Positions 53,068 to 61,574 of a stretch of 64,000 nucleotides of DNA are shown here, piece by piece; position 1 is the stretch's first letter, and each line of letters starts with the position of its first letter. This stretch comes from Chthonomonadaceae bacterium (GTDB lineage: Bacteria; Armatimonadota; Chthonomonadetes; Chthonomonadales; Chthonomonadaceae). The notes beneath the pieces are model-generated. The model was given only the letters and a program-made list of their open reading frames with translations. It made no database searches and had not been told where the DNA came from. The DNA is taken from assembly GCA_025054835.1 (NCBI GenBank), contig JANWZQ010000056.1, positions 20,539-84,538 on the forward strand. Reading direction: 5' to 3'. Both the position numbers and the translations under genes were made by a program.

Positions 53068-55182
53068 ATGGCCGTTGTGCCTGGAAACCCTCAGAGTATT
53101 CTGCCAAACCCGTTGTTGCGGTTGCTGCGTCAGACCGATGTGCTGCTGGCCGCGCTGTTGATGCTGATTGTGGCGATGCTGATCGTGCCACTGCCAGAAT
53201 GGCTGCTGGACACGATGCTGGTCGTCAACATTGCGGCCTCTGCAACGATCCTGCTGGTCGCCCTGTATAACACGGAGCCTCTGGAATTCAGTGTTTTCCC
53301 GGCGCTTCTTCTGGTTGCCACGTTGTTTCGTCTTGCCCTCAATATTGCTGCCACAAAACTGATCCTGGGCACCGGGCATGCGGGTGCGATCATTGCGGCC
53401 TTCGGTCAGTTCGTTGTGGGCGGATCCTACATCGTGGGCATCATCGCCTTCCTGATCCTGGTTGTGGTGCAGTTTGTGGTGATCACCAATGGCGCCGGAC
53501 GAGTGGCCGAGGTCGCTGCGCGCTTCACACTCGACGCCATGCCCGGCAAGCAGATGTCCATCGATGCGGACCTGAATGCGGGCCTGATCACGGAGGCGGA
53601 GGCGCGCGAGCGCCGGCGTAAGATCGAGCGGGAAGCCGATTTCTACGGCGCGATGGACGGTGCGTCCAAGTTCGTGCGTGGCGATGCGATTGCCGCCGTA
53701 CTGATCACGATCATCAACATCGTGGGTGGATTCGCTCTGGGTGCATCGCGGGGCGGGGAGTTGATCGATACACTCCAGCGGTACACCCTGCTGACCATCG
53801 GTGAGGGACTGGTCAGCCAGATCCCGGCCCTGCTGATCTCCACAGCCACCGGTCTGATCGTGACCCGGGCAGCCTCCGAGCGCTCCATGGGACAGGATTT
53901 CGTGGCACAGCTGTTCAGCCGTCCACGCCCGCTGATGATCGTTGCGGCGCTCCTGCTGGTCCTGCTGGTCCTGCCCGGATTTCCAAAACCGCAGTTGCTA
54001 ATACTGTCCGCATGTGCCGGCGCGGGAGCATGGTTCCTGACACAGCGCGAGAGGACCGAAACGGCCCTGCGTCGGGAGGCAGAAGAACGGGAGAAGCGCA
54101 AAGCCTCCGAGCAGCCGAAAGGGCCCGAGGCGGTCATTCCCCTGCTGGGCGTGGAGACCATTGAGGTTGAGCTGGGGAGCAATCTGGTGCCACTGGCGTT
54201 GCCGGAGGAGGGGGGCGATCTGGCGGAGCGCGTGGGCGGCGTGCGCAAGCAGATCGCCATGGAGATGGGTATCATCCTGCCGACCGTTCGGATCCGGGAC
54301 AACCTGCAACTGCGCGCCAACGCCTATCAGATCAAGCTGAAGGGTGCAGTGATGGCAGTGTACGAGTTGATGCCCCACTGCGTGCTGGCGCTGGACTCCG
54401 GGTTGGTGACGCAGTCCGTGGAGGGGATTCCGACCGTGGAGCCGGCGCATGGCACTCCAGCTCTCTGGATCGCGCATACGCTCAAAGAGAGAGCGGAGCT
54501 GGCCGGGTACATCACTGTGGATCCGGCTACCGTGCTCATCACGCACCTGACCGAGATCATAAAGGCGCACGCGGCAGAACTGCTGACCCGGCAGGAAACG
54601 CAACGACTGGTCGACCATGTCAAGCGCACAGATGAGGCAGTGGTGAACGAGCTGATCCCGAACCTGCTCACGCTGGGCGAGGTGCAGAGCGTACTGCAAC
54701 GCCTGCTACGCGAGCGGGTGAGCATTCGGGACCTGACGACGATCATGGAAACGCTGGCGGACTACGCGCCGCGCACCAAAGACCTGGATCAGCTGGCCGA
54801 ATTCGCGCGTGCCGCACTCGCGCGTCAGATCTGCCGGCAGTATCAGGAGGAGGATGGGAAGCTCTACGCGATCACGCTGGCTCCGCCACTGGAGCAGACG
54901 TTGCGCGATGCCGTGCAGGCCACACCATCCGGAAACATGCTGGCCATCGATCCCGGTCTGGCGCAGGCGATACTCTCTTCGTTGAACCAGCAGATTGCTC
55001 GCGTGACCGATCAGGGGTACAGCGCCGTGCTGCTCTGCTCCAGCCAGATCCGCCTGCCTCTACGTCGCCTGACCGAGCGTACGCTACCAACCCTGCCCAT
55101 TCTCGCCTACACCGAAATCGTCCCGGGGATGGAGGTAGAGGCGGTGGGTATGGTGGAGGCAGAGTTGCAACTGGCAGCCTGA
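53068..55182 (+). CDS. flhA: flagellar export apparatus protein FlhA
   Basis: FlhA is the nonameric inner-membrane gate of the flagellar type III secretion system. The 704-residue protein has about seven to eight N-terminal transmembrane helices with LLVATLFRLALNIAATKLIL, VITNGAGRVAEVAARFTLDA and MPGKQMSIDADLNAGLI (FHIPEP domain), and a large cytoplasmic domain ending in VVPGMEVEAVGMV-like sequence. The ATG at 53068 with CAGGAG upstream is favoured; the frame opens earlier at 53017. It is separated from other flagellar genes of the window by nearly 28 kb. Confidence 0.94.
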   Translation: MAVVPGNPQSILPNPLLRLLRQTDVLLAALLMLIVAMLIVPLPEWLLDTMLVVNIAASATILLVALYNTEPLEFSVFPALLLVATLFRLALNIAATKLILGTGHAGAIIAAFGQFVVGGSYIVGIIAFLILVVVQFVVITNGAGRVAEVAARFTLDAMPGKQMSIDADLNAGLITEAEARERRRKIEREADFYGAMDGASKFVRGDAIAAVLITIINIVGGFALGASRGGELIDTLQRYTLLTIGEGLVSQIPALLISTATGLIVTRAASERSMGQDFVAQLFSRPRPLMIVAALLLVLLVLPGFPKPQLLILSACAGAGAWFLTQRERTETALRREAEEREKRKASEQPKGPEAVIPLLGVETIEVELGSNLVPLALPEEGGDLAERVGGVRKQIAMEMGIILPTVRIRDNLQLRANAYQIKLKGAVMAVYELMPHCVLALDSGLVTQSVEGIPTVEPAHGTPALWIAHTLKERAELAGYITVDPATVLITHLTEIIKAHAAELLTRQETQRLVDHVKRTDEAVVNELIPNLLTLGEVQSVLQRLLRERVSIRDLTTIMETLADYAPRTKDLDQLAEFARAALARQICRQYQEEDGKLYAITLAPPLEQTLRDAVQATPSGNMLAIDPGLAQAILSSLNQQIARVTDQGYSAVLLCSSQIRLPLRRLTERTLPTLPILAYTEIVPGMEVEAVGMVEAELQLAA

Positions 55183-55207
55183 TATTGCTCAGACTGCAGG
55201 AGTCCAC

Positions 55208-55675
55208 TCAGGTGCGCGCCAGCGCCTGCGTCACGAAGTTATGGACGGCATCGGCAGGGCGTGCCCCCGCAGAACGCGCTACCTCTCGCCCCCCTGCAAA
55301 AAGGACCAGCAGTGGGATAGACATCACACCGTAGCGTGCCGCGAGCGCCGGGAGTCTCTCGGTATCAACTTTGGCAACCAGCAGATGTCCGGCGTCCATC
55401 TGCGCCAATCGCGCTAGCTCCGGAGCCATCATCCGGCAGGGGCCGCACCACTCCGCCCAGAAATCCACCAGCACCGGCAACGCGGAAGCTGCGATCAGAC
55501 GATCGAACGCTGCCACATCGATCACCTCCACAGGCGCAGAGGGAGGAGGGATCGGTGTGCCACACCGGCCGCACTGCCCCTGATCGGTCAGGCGTTCGAA
55601 AGGGGTACGGTTTTTCTGTCCGCAGGAGGGGCACAGAAGGATCACCCCCCGGGTATCCACGGAAATCCCGCCCAT
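55208..55675 (-). CDS. thioredoxin-2-like protein (TrxC type) with N-terminal zinc ribbon
   Basis: The 155-residue protein has zinc-ribbon-like cysteine pairs C15-PS-C18 and C35-GR-C38, then a thioredoxin domain with the redox motif WCGPC (C77, C80), MSIPLLVLF and the family fold ending in FVTQALART. The combination matches thioredoxin 2, which reduces protein disulfides in the cytoplasm and responds to oxidative conditions in other bacteria. AGGAAGGG precedes the ATG. It converges on flhA. Confidence 0.9.
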   Translation of the reverse strand: MGGISVDTRGVILLCPSCGQKNRTPFERLTDQGQCGRCGTPIPPPSAPVEVIDVAAFDRLIAASALPVLVDFWAEWCGPCRMMAPELARLAQMDAGHLLVAKVDTERLPALAARYGVMSIPLLVLFAGGREVARSAGARPADAVHNFVTQALART

Positions 55676-55827
55676 GGTATCGCCCTTCCTGTTGCGTAAT
55701 GCGTTTGCTTTATTCTACCAGATCCGGATGCCGGAAATTCCGGTGCTCCCTGAAACATGCGTCTCGGGTAAACCCCGGATGATCGCCGAGCGTAGTATCC
55801 TCGGAATGATAGGGATGGAGATATCCC

Positions 55828-56997
55828 ATGCCATTCGCCTTACCCGTCTGGAATCGACCACTGCAGGAGTGGGCCATTGCCGGAGCCGTGCTTGCGAGCG
55901 GGCTGGTGATCGCCCTGATCGTGGGTCTGGTCTGGCATCGCTTCATGAGCGCGCTGGGCAGGCGGTTCGGGTTTGACCCGGACTACTCACCTCTGCGTCC
56001 TCTGCGTTCTTCCGCGCAGGTGTTGCTCATCCTGATCAGTGCCTACTACGCTCTGACCGGTCTAGAGAAGGTCTCCGGTAATCCTCGATTATTCGACACT
56101 GTCAACCGGGGATTCTCGGTTCTGTTTGCACTCTGGAGTGTGGGACTGGTCTTCTGCCTGTTCAACCGCACTCTGGAGTGGTATGCCGAGCGGGCCATTC
56201 AGAACCAGCCCGCAGGCTCCATGGCGTATCAGATTACTCTGGTCCGTAAGGTCGGTAACGTGTTCGTGCTCGGGATCGGGCTTCTGTGCGTTCTGCGCGT
56301 TGCCGGGATCGACATCAGTCCCCTGCTGGCCAGTGGCGCCATAGGAGGCCTCGCCATTGCGCTGGCCGCGCAGGACACGTTCTCCAACCTGTTCGCCGGG
56401 TACTTTCTGATCATTGATCGGCCGATCCGGGTCGGCGATTTCATCCGTCTGGAGTCGGGCGAAGAGGGCTACGTGCAGGAGATCGGCTGGCGTAACACCC
56501 GGATCTTACTGCTGCCGAACAACCTGGTGGTGATCCCCAACTCCAAGGTGAACCAGAGCATTATCACCAACTACTATCTTCCTGAGCGGCAGATGTCGGT
56601 AAGCATCTGGTGTGGCGTGAGTTATGACAGCGACCTGGAGCGTGTGGAAACCGTGACGCTGGAGGTAGCCCGGGCGATCCAGAGGGATGTGGAAGGAGCC
56701 GTGCGGGACTGGGAGCCGATCCTGCGCTGGCGTGAATTCGGCGACTCTGCTGTGCGTTTTCTGGTGATTCTGCGCGTGGAGGAGTACACCGCACAATTTG
56801 CTGTGCAGTCCGCGTTCATTAAAGCGCTCCACTGCCGTTTCCGTCAGGAAGGTATCATCATTCCATTTCCAATGCGTACGGTAGTGCTGCACGCTCCGGA
56901 GGGGGTCCGTCTTCTCAGCGCCCCGCGAGCTACAGAGGACGGGCATGGAGAGAGCGAGCCCCGTGCGCCAGTCGTTGAGAATATGGCTGCCCAATAA
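55828..56997 (+). CDS. MscS-family mechanosensitive channel
   Basis: The 389-residue protein has about four to five transmembrane helices. The pore-lining motif is GGLAIALAAQDTFSNLFAGY, followed by the beta domain DRPIRVGDFIRLESGEEG and LPNNLVVIPNSKVNQSII. A C-terminal vestibule domain ends near residue 365, with a hydrophilic tail. It releases osmolytes when membrane tension rises. GGATGGAGA precedes the ATG. It appears to be a single-gene unit. Confidence 0.92.
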   Translation: MPFALPVWNRPLQEWAIAGAVLASGLVIALIVGLVWHRFMSALGRRFGFDPDYSPLRPLRSSAQVLLILISAYYALTGLEKVSGNPRLFDTVNRGFSVLFALWSVGLVFCLFNRTLEWYAERAIQNQPAGSMAYQITLVRKVGNVFVLGIGLLCVLRVAGIDISPLLASGAIGGLAIALAAQDTFSNLFAGYFLIIDRPIRVGDFIRLESGEEGYVQEIGWRNTRILLLPNNLVVIPNSKVNQSIITNYYLPERQMSVSIWCGVSYDSDLERVETVTLEVARAIQRDVEGAVRDWEPILRWREFGDSAVRFLVILRVEEYTAQFAVQSAFIKALHCRFRQEGIIIPFPMRTVVLHAPEGVRLLSAPRATEDGHGESEPRAPVVENMAAQ

Positions 56998-57068
56998 TCC
57001 CCGGTACCTCTGCGGGTTCTCGACCCGCAACGAGGAGGCCGGGCGAGGAAAACAGGCTCTGCATCCGT

Positions 57069-57200
57069 ATGTACTTTCAAACCGGGCGATGCGAGCTCAA
57101 TGGCGAGCAGCGAGGGCCTGTCATGTGTGGCAGGTTCCTCGAGGGTACTGTCCCGGTGTCTGCAGGAGACCCCGTGGCCGTGTACTCGATGAACGAGTAA
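57069..57200 (+). CDS. possible small peptide upstream of the AsnB-like gene
   Basis: A 43-codon frame runs from ATG 57069 to TAA 57198-57200. A second in-frame ATG at 57123 has GAGGG at 6-base spacing and would give 25 residues (MCGRFLEGTVPVSAG onward, ending AVYSMNE). The first copy of the 28-bp direct repeat lies within it. No family is recognised. It could be a leader peptide, a short secreted or modified peptide, or chance. Confidence 0.25.
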   Translation: MYFQTGRCELNGEQRGPVMCGRFLEGTVPVSAGDPVAVYSMNE

Positions 57201-57233
57201 CCGCCGTACTGTCCCGGTGTCTGCAGGAGACCC
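57145..57233 (+). repeat. 28-bp direct repeat in the leader of the AsnB-like gene
   Basis: The 28-base sequence beginning GTACTGTCCCGGTGTCTGCA occurs at 57145-57172 and 57206-57233, 61 bp apart. Between them TACTCG ATGAA CGAGTA can form a small hairpin. Each copy contains GTCT/AGAC ends flanking GCAGG and can also fold. Confidence 0.6.
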
Positions 57234-57279
57234 GAAAGTAATGGCTATCCGGGGGGCCTGCGGAAGAAAGGAGCTTCTC

Positions 57280-58770
57280 ATGCGGGGAATCGTGGGCGCT
57301 GCAGGCCCCAATCGCTACGAAGATGTAGCGCGCATGTTGCGCAAGATGAACCAGACGGTTTCGGAAAGCGCGATCCTGTGTGGTAATGAGCGCTACGCTC
57401 TGGCGCAGGCGCCGGCAGGAACCTCCGGAGATACGCCAGCGCCTGACTGTCCACTGGCCAGCGGCAATGCCTCTGTTCTTCTTAATGGCGCAATTTACAA
57501 CCTGTCGGAACTGTGCAAGCAGTGTCGGGCTCCGGCCTGTCGTACCCGGCTCTCTTCAGACATCCTCCTGCATCTGGAGCGTGTGACCGGGGACTGCTGC
57601 CAGTGGCTCAGAGGCGTCGAAGGAATGTTTGCGCTGGCGATGGTGTGTCGGGACCGCCTGATACTGGCGCGCGATCCGCTGGGGATCAAACCACTGTACG
57701 TAGGGCGCGAGCGTGAGACGGGCAGCATGGTCTTCGCGTCCGATGTTACAGCACTGCTGGAAGTCTGCGACAAAGTAGCGGAGTTTCCTCCGGGCCACGT
57801 GTACGTGAGTGGCGAAGGTCTCCGGTCTTTCTTCTCGCTGGGGGCGACCATCCCGGAGGTGAACGATGTGGAGGCGGCTACACGTGGGGTCTTGCGGCGC
57901 CTGACGCGCTCGGTGCGAGCCAGCATGGGTACCGATACCCCTCCGGGCGTTTTTCTCTCTGGAGGACTCGACAGTGCGTTGATCGCCGCAATTGCCCGGC
58001 GCCTTCACCCGGGTCTGAACACCTTCTGGGTCGGGTTTCCGGATGACCCGAACCGGGAACGTGCCTGTCTGATCGCCCGGCATCTTGAGACGAAGCACCA
58101 TGAACGCACGTACTCAATGCCCGATGTGATCGAGGCGCTTCCAGAGATCGTGTGTCTGCTCGGGAGTTTCGACCGTACCCTGGTGCGCAGCGCCATCCCG
58201 TACTACTTCCTGACGCGTTTCGCGAGTAAACGCGCGCGGGTAGCTCTCTCCGGTGAAGGGGCCGACGAGCTGTTTGCCGGGTACGAATACCTGAGGGCTC
58301 TGGAGTCAGAGGCGTTGCATGCAGAACTGCTCCGGCTGACCGGAGAGCTGCACAGCACACACCTGCCACGCTGCGAGCGTATGGGGCAGGCACATGAGAT
58401 TGAGGTGCGCCTGCCTTTCCTGGACGATGCCGACCTGGTCGCGTACGCCTTTCGTCTTTCCACGGATCTGAAAGTACGGGGACCACAGCGGATCAGCAAA
58501 TGGATCCTGCGGCGTGCGGCTACCGGACTGATCCCGCGCGAGATCGTGCACGGACATCGGAGCAGACCGACCGCGGTAGGAGCGCTGGCAGAGGGGTTGG
58601 CGCGCTATGCAGAGCAACGAATCAGCGACACAACGTTCGCGCGTGAACGTCAGATCGCTCCGGACAGGGTACTGCGTTCGAAGGAAGAGCTGCTCTATTA
58701 CCGTCTGTTGCGAGAACAGGTACCGGTGGAACGACTGCTTCCGCTCCTCGGGCAGTGTCATCACATGTAG
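57280..58770 (+). CDS. asparagine synthetase B-like protein without the glutaminase cysteine
   Basis: The 496-residue protein has both AsnB domains. In the N-terminal Ntn glutaminase domain the expected MCGI is MRGIVGAAG: the nucleophilic cysteine is arginine. The downstream LLNGAIYNL and RDPLGIKPLYVG motifs are kept. In the synthetase domain GVFLSGGLDSALIA (PP-loop SGGxDS), LSGEGADELFAGY and VRLPFLDDADLVAYAF are intact. AAAGGAG eight bases before the ATG fixes this start; upstream in-frame codons have no site. Thus ATP-dependent amide formation is likely, but not from glutamine. Ammonia-dependent asparagine synthesis or a beta-lactam-synthetase-like cyclisation are options. The upstream leader is unusual. 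Confidence 0.85.
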   Translation: MRGIVGAAGPNRYEDVARMLRKMNQTVSESAILCGNERYALAQAPAGTSGDTPAPDCPLASGNASVLLNGAIYNLSELCKQCRAPACRTRLSSDILLHLERVTGDCCQWLRGVEGMFALAMVCRDRLILARDPLGIKPLYVGRERETGSMVFASDVTALLEVCDKVAEFPPGHVYVSGEGLRSFFSLGATIPEVNDVEAATRGVLRRLTRSVRASMGTDTPPGVFLSGGLDSALIAAIARRLHPGLNTFWVGFPDDPNRERACLIARHLETKHHERTYSMPDVIEALPEIVCLLGSFDRTLVRSAIPYYFLTRFASKRARVALSGEGADELFAGYEYLRALESEALHAELLRLTGELHSTHLPRCERMGQAHEIEVRLPFLDDADLVAYAFRLSTDLKVRGPQRISKWILRRAATGLIPREIVHGHRSRPTAVGALAEGLARYAEQRISDTTFARERQIAPDRVLRSKEELLYYRLLREQVPVERLLPLLGQCHHM

Positions 58771-58797
58771 CACTGGCGTGCACGGTGACATGGAACA

Positions 58798-58826
58798 GGG
58801 GCATCCAGTTCCGAACTGGATGCCCC
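58798..58826. terminator. bidirectional hairpin terminator
   Basis: Thirteen-bp perfect arms GGGGCATCCAGTT and AACTGGATGCCCC with loop CCG lie between convergent genes. The plus strand continues CTTGT. Both genes probably end here. Confidence 0.7.
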
Positions 58827-58859
58827 CTTGTACATGAGTCGGGTCAGATTTTCCCGGGA

Positions 58860-59753
58860 TTAGCGGTTGCGGCGTGCCCGGCGCAGTGTGACCAGACCGC
58901 CCAGCATCAGGCCAGCGCCGAGAAGGGCCATGGTGCCCGGCTCGGGGACTACTGGCGTTCCGGCCAGCTCGAAGTTGAAGCTGGTCAGGTTCGCGAGAGG
59001 GCCCGTACCCTGCCATGCGATGCTATCTACAGCACCCTGGAAAATCCCGTTCCAACCACTACCGACTCCCATGCTGAAGCCAATAATCACCGCGTTCGGG
59101 AAGTAGTTCTTCCACTCCAGCAGCGTCTCATCGTAGGGATACGCGTTACCATCGATATCTGCGGCAAAGCCAATACCCAGGCCAAAGTTCCACAGGAAGC
59201 TGGTGTCGGTGATGGTGTCTGCAACCCAGGTATCGGTTGGAACTGGCAAGCTGTTGTAAGCACGCTCCCAGACCAGGCCGCCCCGGTCTCCAATGGTGCT
59301 CAGATCGCCATCGGCGTCAAGCAAGATGCGTACCGCCGGGTGCAGGCTCGCAGGCACGGTGCTCATCGAGTCGCGATACCACTCGTAGGTGAGCGTCTGC
59401 AGATCGCTCAGAGGAGCGATAATACCGGCGGAGAAGTAGTTGCCCGCAATCAGGGCGGCGTTTACCAGATACTCCACATCCGCTTTGGCCGCTCCGCTGC
59501 CCGAGTAGAAGAAGACAGAGCCATTGCCGTTACGTGGATAGTCGGTGCGGATGCCAACCTGCCCGTTGTTCCGGACGTTGTTGTAGTACCAGCCTGTGGC
59601 GCCGATGGCCTGTCCCTGATTGGAAGGACCGGGGTTGGTGAACAGGTCCCCGGGGGCCGGGTTGTTGGCCAGCACCGGGATCTGCGCACTGGCGGAACCA
59701 GCAAGGACAACGGTCAAAACAGTGGAAGCGATAACAGGGGCCAGTCTGTTCAT
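58860..59753 (-). CDS. PEP-CTERM sorting-domain protein
   Basis: The 297-residue product has a signal peptide ending near AGSASAQ and closes with a PEP-CTERM tripartite signal, VPEPGTMALLGAGLML followed by a basic RRARRNR tail. This is processed by an exosortase and is typical of exported, often glycosylated matrix proteins. The middle is beta-rich with no recognised domain. The ATG at 59753 with GGGAG upstream is preferred; 59780 lacks a site. No exosortase is in the window. Confidence 0.83.
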   Translation of the reverse strand: MNRLAPVIASTVLTVVLAGSASAQIPVLANNPAPGDLFTNPGPSNQGQAIGATGWYYNNVRNNGQVGIRTDYPRNGNGSVFFYSGSGAAKADVEYLVNAALIAGNYFSAGIIAPLSDLQTLTYEWYRDSMSTVPASLHPAVRILLDADGDLSTIGDRGGLVWERAYNSLPVPTDTWVADTITDTSFLWNFGLGIGFAADIDGNAYPYDETLLEWKNYFPNAVIIGFSMGVGSGWNGIFQGAVDSIAWQGTGPLANLTSFNFELAGTPVVPEPGTMALLGAGLMLGGLVTLRRARRNR

Positions 59754-59964
59754 GAAACCAAATCTCCCTTTTCCCTTCATCTTCTCTGCTTTTGCTTTGT
59801 GTTTTTAACCGAGAGAGGGATCTCTCGCTGAGCTGTACTGCCGGATGCGTGCCATACGACCGGGAGAGCGTCGGTAGATCTACCGGAAATAGTGCAAAAC
59901 ACGTACTCCTTCGGGGTATGCTGGAGAAATGGGAAAAGGAAGAGGCACTCTTCTGCTGCGGGCC

Positions 59965-59996
59965 TTAAAACTCGCTTAAAGAGACACGGGTATAAT
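59965..59996 (+). promoter_or_regulatory. Pho-box-like promoter, two TTAA cores at 11 bp
   Basis: TTAA cores start at 59965 (CTTAAAA) and 59976 (CTTAAAG), 11 bp apart. A perfect TATAAT begins at 59991, 15 bases after the second core. It is about 130 bp upstream of the prepilin-like gene at 60128. This is the shortest of the four sites. Confidence 0.55.
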
Positions 59997-60127
59997 AGCG
60001 AGGATTACGGTGTGGAAATGGAGCAACGCAGTTCTCAGCAGAAGCGCCCAACAGGTTGATCGGGTTGAGAACTGCTGCGACCATGACTTTCCGACCTGCA
60101 AGCGCGGGTACGGAGAAGGAGGTAAGG

Positions 60128-61036
60128 ATGTTCTCGAAAGTGCGCGCACAACGCGGCTTCACCCTGATCGAACTGCTGGTGGTGATCGCGATCATCGCCA
60201 TTCTGGCGGCGATCCTCTTCCCGGTGTTCGCGCAGGCGCGTGAGAAGGCACGTGCGGCGTCCTGTCTGTCTAACCTGCGACAGATCGGTACTGCGCTGCA
60301 CATGTATGTGCAGGACTACGATGAGACCTATCCACGCAACGATGACTGTCTGCCCGGGACCAACAATCCCATTGTGCCCACGGCGTCCGGGTGCAACGGC
60401 CCCTATGGCAACCGGATCAACCACTACAAGTGGTGGTGGTGGACGTACCCCTATGTGAAGAATGTGGATCTCTTCTTCTGCCCGAGCCGCCGGCGCGTGG
60501 AAGTAGACCCGACCGGGCGGTTTCAGGACTGGCAGAACAGCGCGGAGATTTTCAATGGCGGGTATGCGCTCAATCTGTCCATCACAGGGAGTCTGAACAC
60601 CTGGTCAGGAGTGAATCAGAGGGGAGCGTTCCGCAATTCCTTCACCGGGGGAACTCTGGCGGGCATCGTCACACCGGCTGAAACGTTCATTCTGATGGAG
60701 TTCTGGCATCCCGGGGTGCCCTCGTACTGCGGACCGGCCAATGCAGTGCAGATGACCTGCTATCCCATCGCGATCCGGGAGTACTGGAACAAGCCCGGTG
60801 TCCTGCGCAACACTGCAGGCGGTTTCGACCGCAACGCAGTGCCACATCAGGACGGTTTCAACTTCGCCTTCTGTGATGGTCATGCCAAATATCTGAAGGC
60901 CGACCAGTTCCTCGCGCAATCGCCCAGCAATGCGGAGTACGGCATGATGCCCAATCCGTCGCCGGGCATTATGGTATTCTTCACCAATCGGGTGCCGGCA
61001 TGGACCCGGCCCTGGCCACTATGGGGGTTAAACTGA
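60128..61036 (+). CDS. prepilin-like protein with H-X9-DG tail
   Basis: The 302-residue protein begins at ATG 60128 with GAAGGAGG upstream. Its prepilin signal is [19 protein letters not shown] followed by [20 protein letters not shown]. The C-terminal motif is [17 protein letters not shown] (H-X9-DG). It is a DUF1559-type protein. The small lipoprotein gene starts immediately after its stop, so they share a message. The Pho-box-like promoter lies upstream. Confidence 0.88.
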   Translation: MFSKVRAQRGFTLIELLVVIAIIAILAAILFPVFAQAREKARAASCLSNLRQIGTALHMYVQDYDETYPRNDDCLPGTNNPIVPTASGCNGPYGNRINHYKWWWWTYPYVKNVDLFFCPSRRRVEVDPTGRFQDWQNSAEIFNGGYALNLSITGSLNTWSGVNQRGAFRNSFTGGTLAGIVTPAETFILMEFWHPGVPSYCGPANAVQMTCYPIAIREYWNKPGVLRNTAGGFDRNAVPHQDGFNFAFCDGHAKYLKADQFLAQSPSNAEYGMMPNPSPGIMVFFTNRVPAWTRPWPLWGLN

Positions 61037-61282
61037 ATGACGAACATAACGGTATTACGGGCCGGCCTGGCCCTGACGGGATGCCTGAGCCTGATGCTGA
61101 TAGCCGGTGGTTGCCAGCAGGGCGGGCCTTCAGAAACAGAGCAGCAGACGTCCAGGATGGAAGAGGCCGGTCGTGAGCGTCAGGCGGAGAACAATCCGGG
61201 AGGCGTTGCAGCACCGGAGGGTACTGCTTCGGGGAGCACTCCCGGGGGTACAGCTACGCCTGCGCAACCGGAAGGGAAGTGA
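61037..61282 (+). CDS. small lipoprotein
   Basis: The 81-residue product has a lipoprotein signal with LSLMLIAGGC and then only hydrophilic, P/G/E/Q-rich sequence. The ATG directly follows the prepilin-like stop codon (TGAATG), and translation is probably coupled. Such small lipoproteins follow DUF1559 genes in related genomes; whether it helps assemble or anchor the pilin-like protein is unknown. Confidence 0.7.
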   Translation: MTNITVLRAGLALTGCLSLMLIAGGCQQGGPSETEQQTSRMEEAGRERQAENNPGGVAAPEGTASGSTPGGTATPAQPEGK

Positions 61283-61317
61283 TCCTCTCTTGCCCTGGTC
61301 CTGAGAATTAGGAAAAT

Positions 61318-61360
61318 TTAACCTGATTTTAATCCTTTTTTAAGGCTTGCGCATTATAAT
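61318..61360 (+). promoter_or_regulatory. Pho-box-like promoter, three TTAA cores at 11-bp period
   Basis: TTAA cores start at 61318, 61329 and 61340 (TTTAACC, TTTAATC, TTTAAGG). A perfect TATAAT begins at 61355, 15 bases after the last core. It precedes the porin gene by about 215 bp, leaving a long 5' untranslated region. Confidence 0.65.
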
Positions 61361-61389
61361 GCCGCAAGCAGTTCTCTGGAAGTTCTCAT

Positions 61390-61422
61390 TGCAGGCTCTC
61401 CCAGGAGACAGGGGAGCCTGCA
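61390..61422 (+). terminator. hairpin in porin leader, possible attenuator
   Basis: The arms TGCAGGCTCTCC and GGGGAGCCTGCA form a strong stem with one mismatch, followed by GCTTTTGTAGC. It lies about 25 bp downstream of the predicted transcription start and 150 bp before the porin start codon. It could end transcripts early, or terminate messages coming from the upstream lipoprotein gene. Confidence 0.5.
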
Positions 61423-61574
61423 GCTTTTGTAGCAAGCGATCCCAACGGTTCAACGCAGGTGAGTTGCCGTCTCCTCTCGGGTATTCTGTAGTATCTTTAT
61501 TCTTCCAGTCAGGTATGTTTCTTTCTGGATGTGAGCAGGCATATTTCACAGCATCAGCATGGAGGACTATTTCA

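Noticed and set aside
57123..57200. A lasso-peptide precursor for the cysteine-less AsnB-like enzyme
   Set aside because: The frame lacks a recognisable leader/core arrangement, and there is no B-protein or transporter gene nearby. It remains only a possible small frame.
57000..57280. A riboswitch or T-box in the leader of the AsnB-like gene
   Set aside because: I found no T-box motif, no specifier loop and no terminator run; only the direct repeat and weak hairpins are visible.
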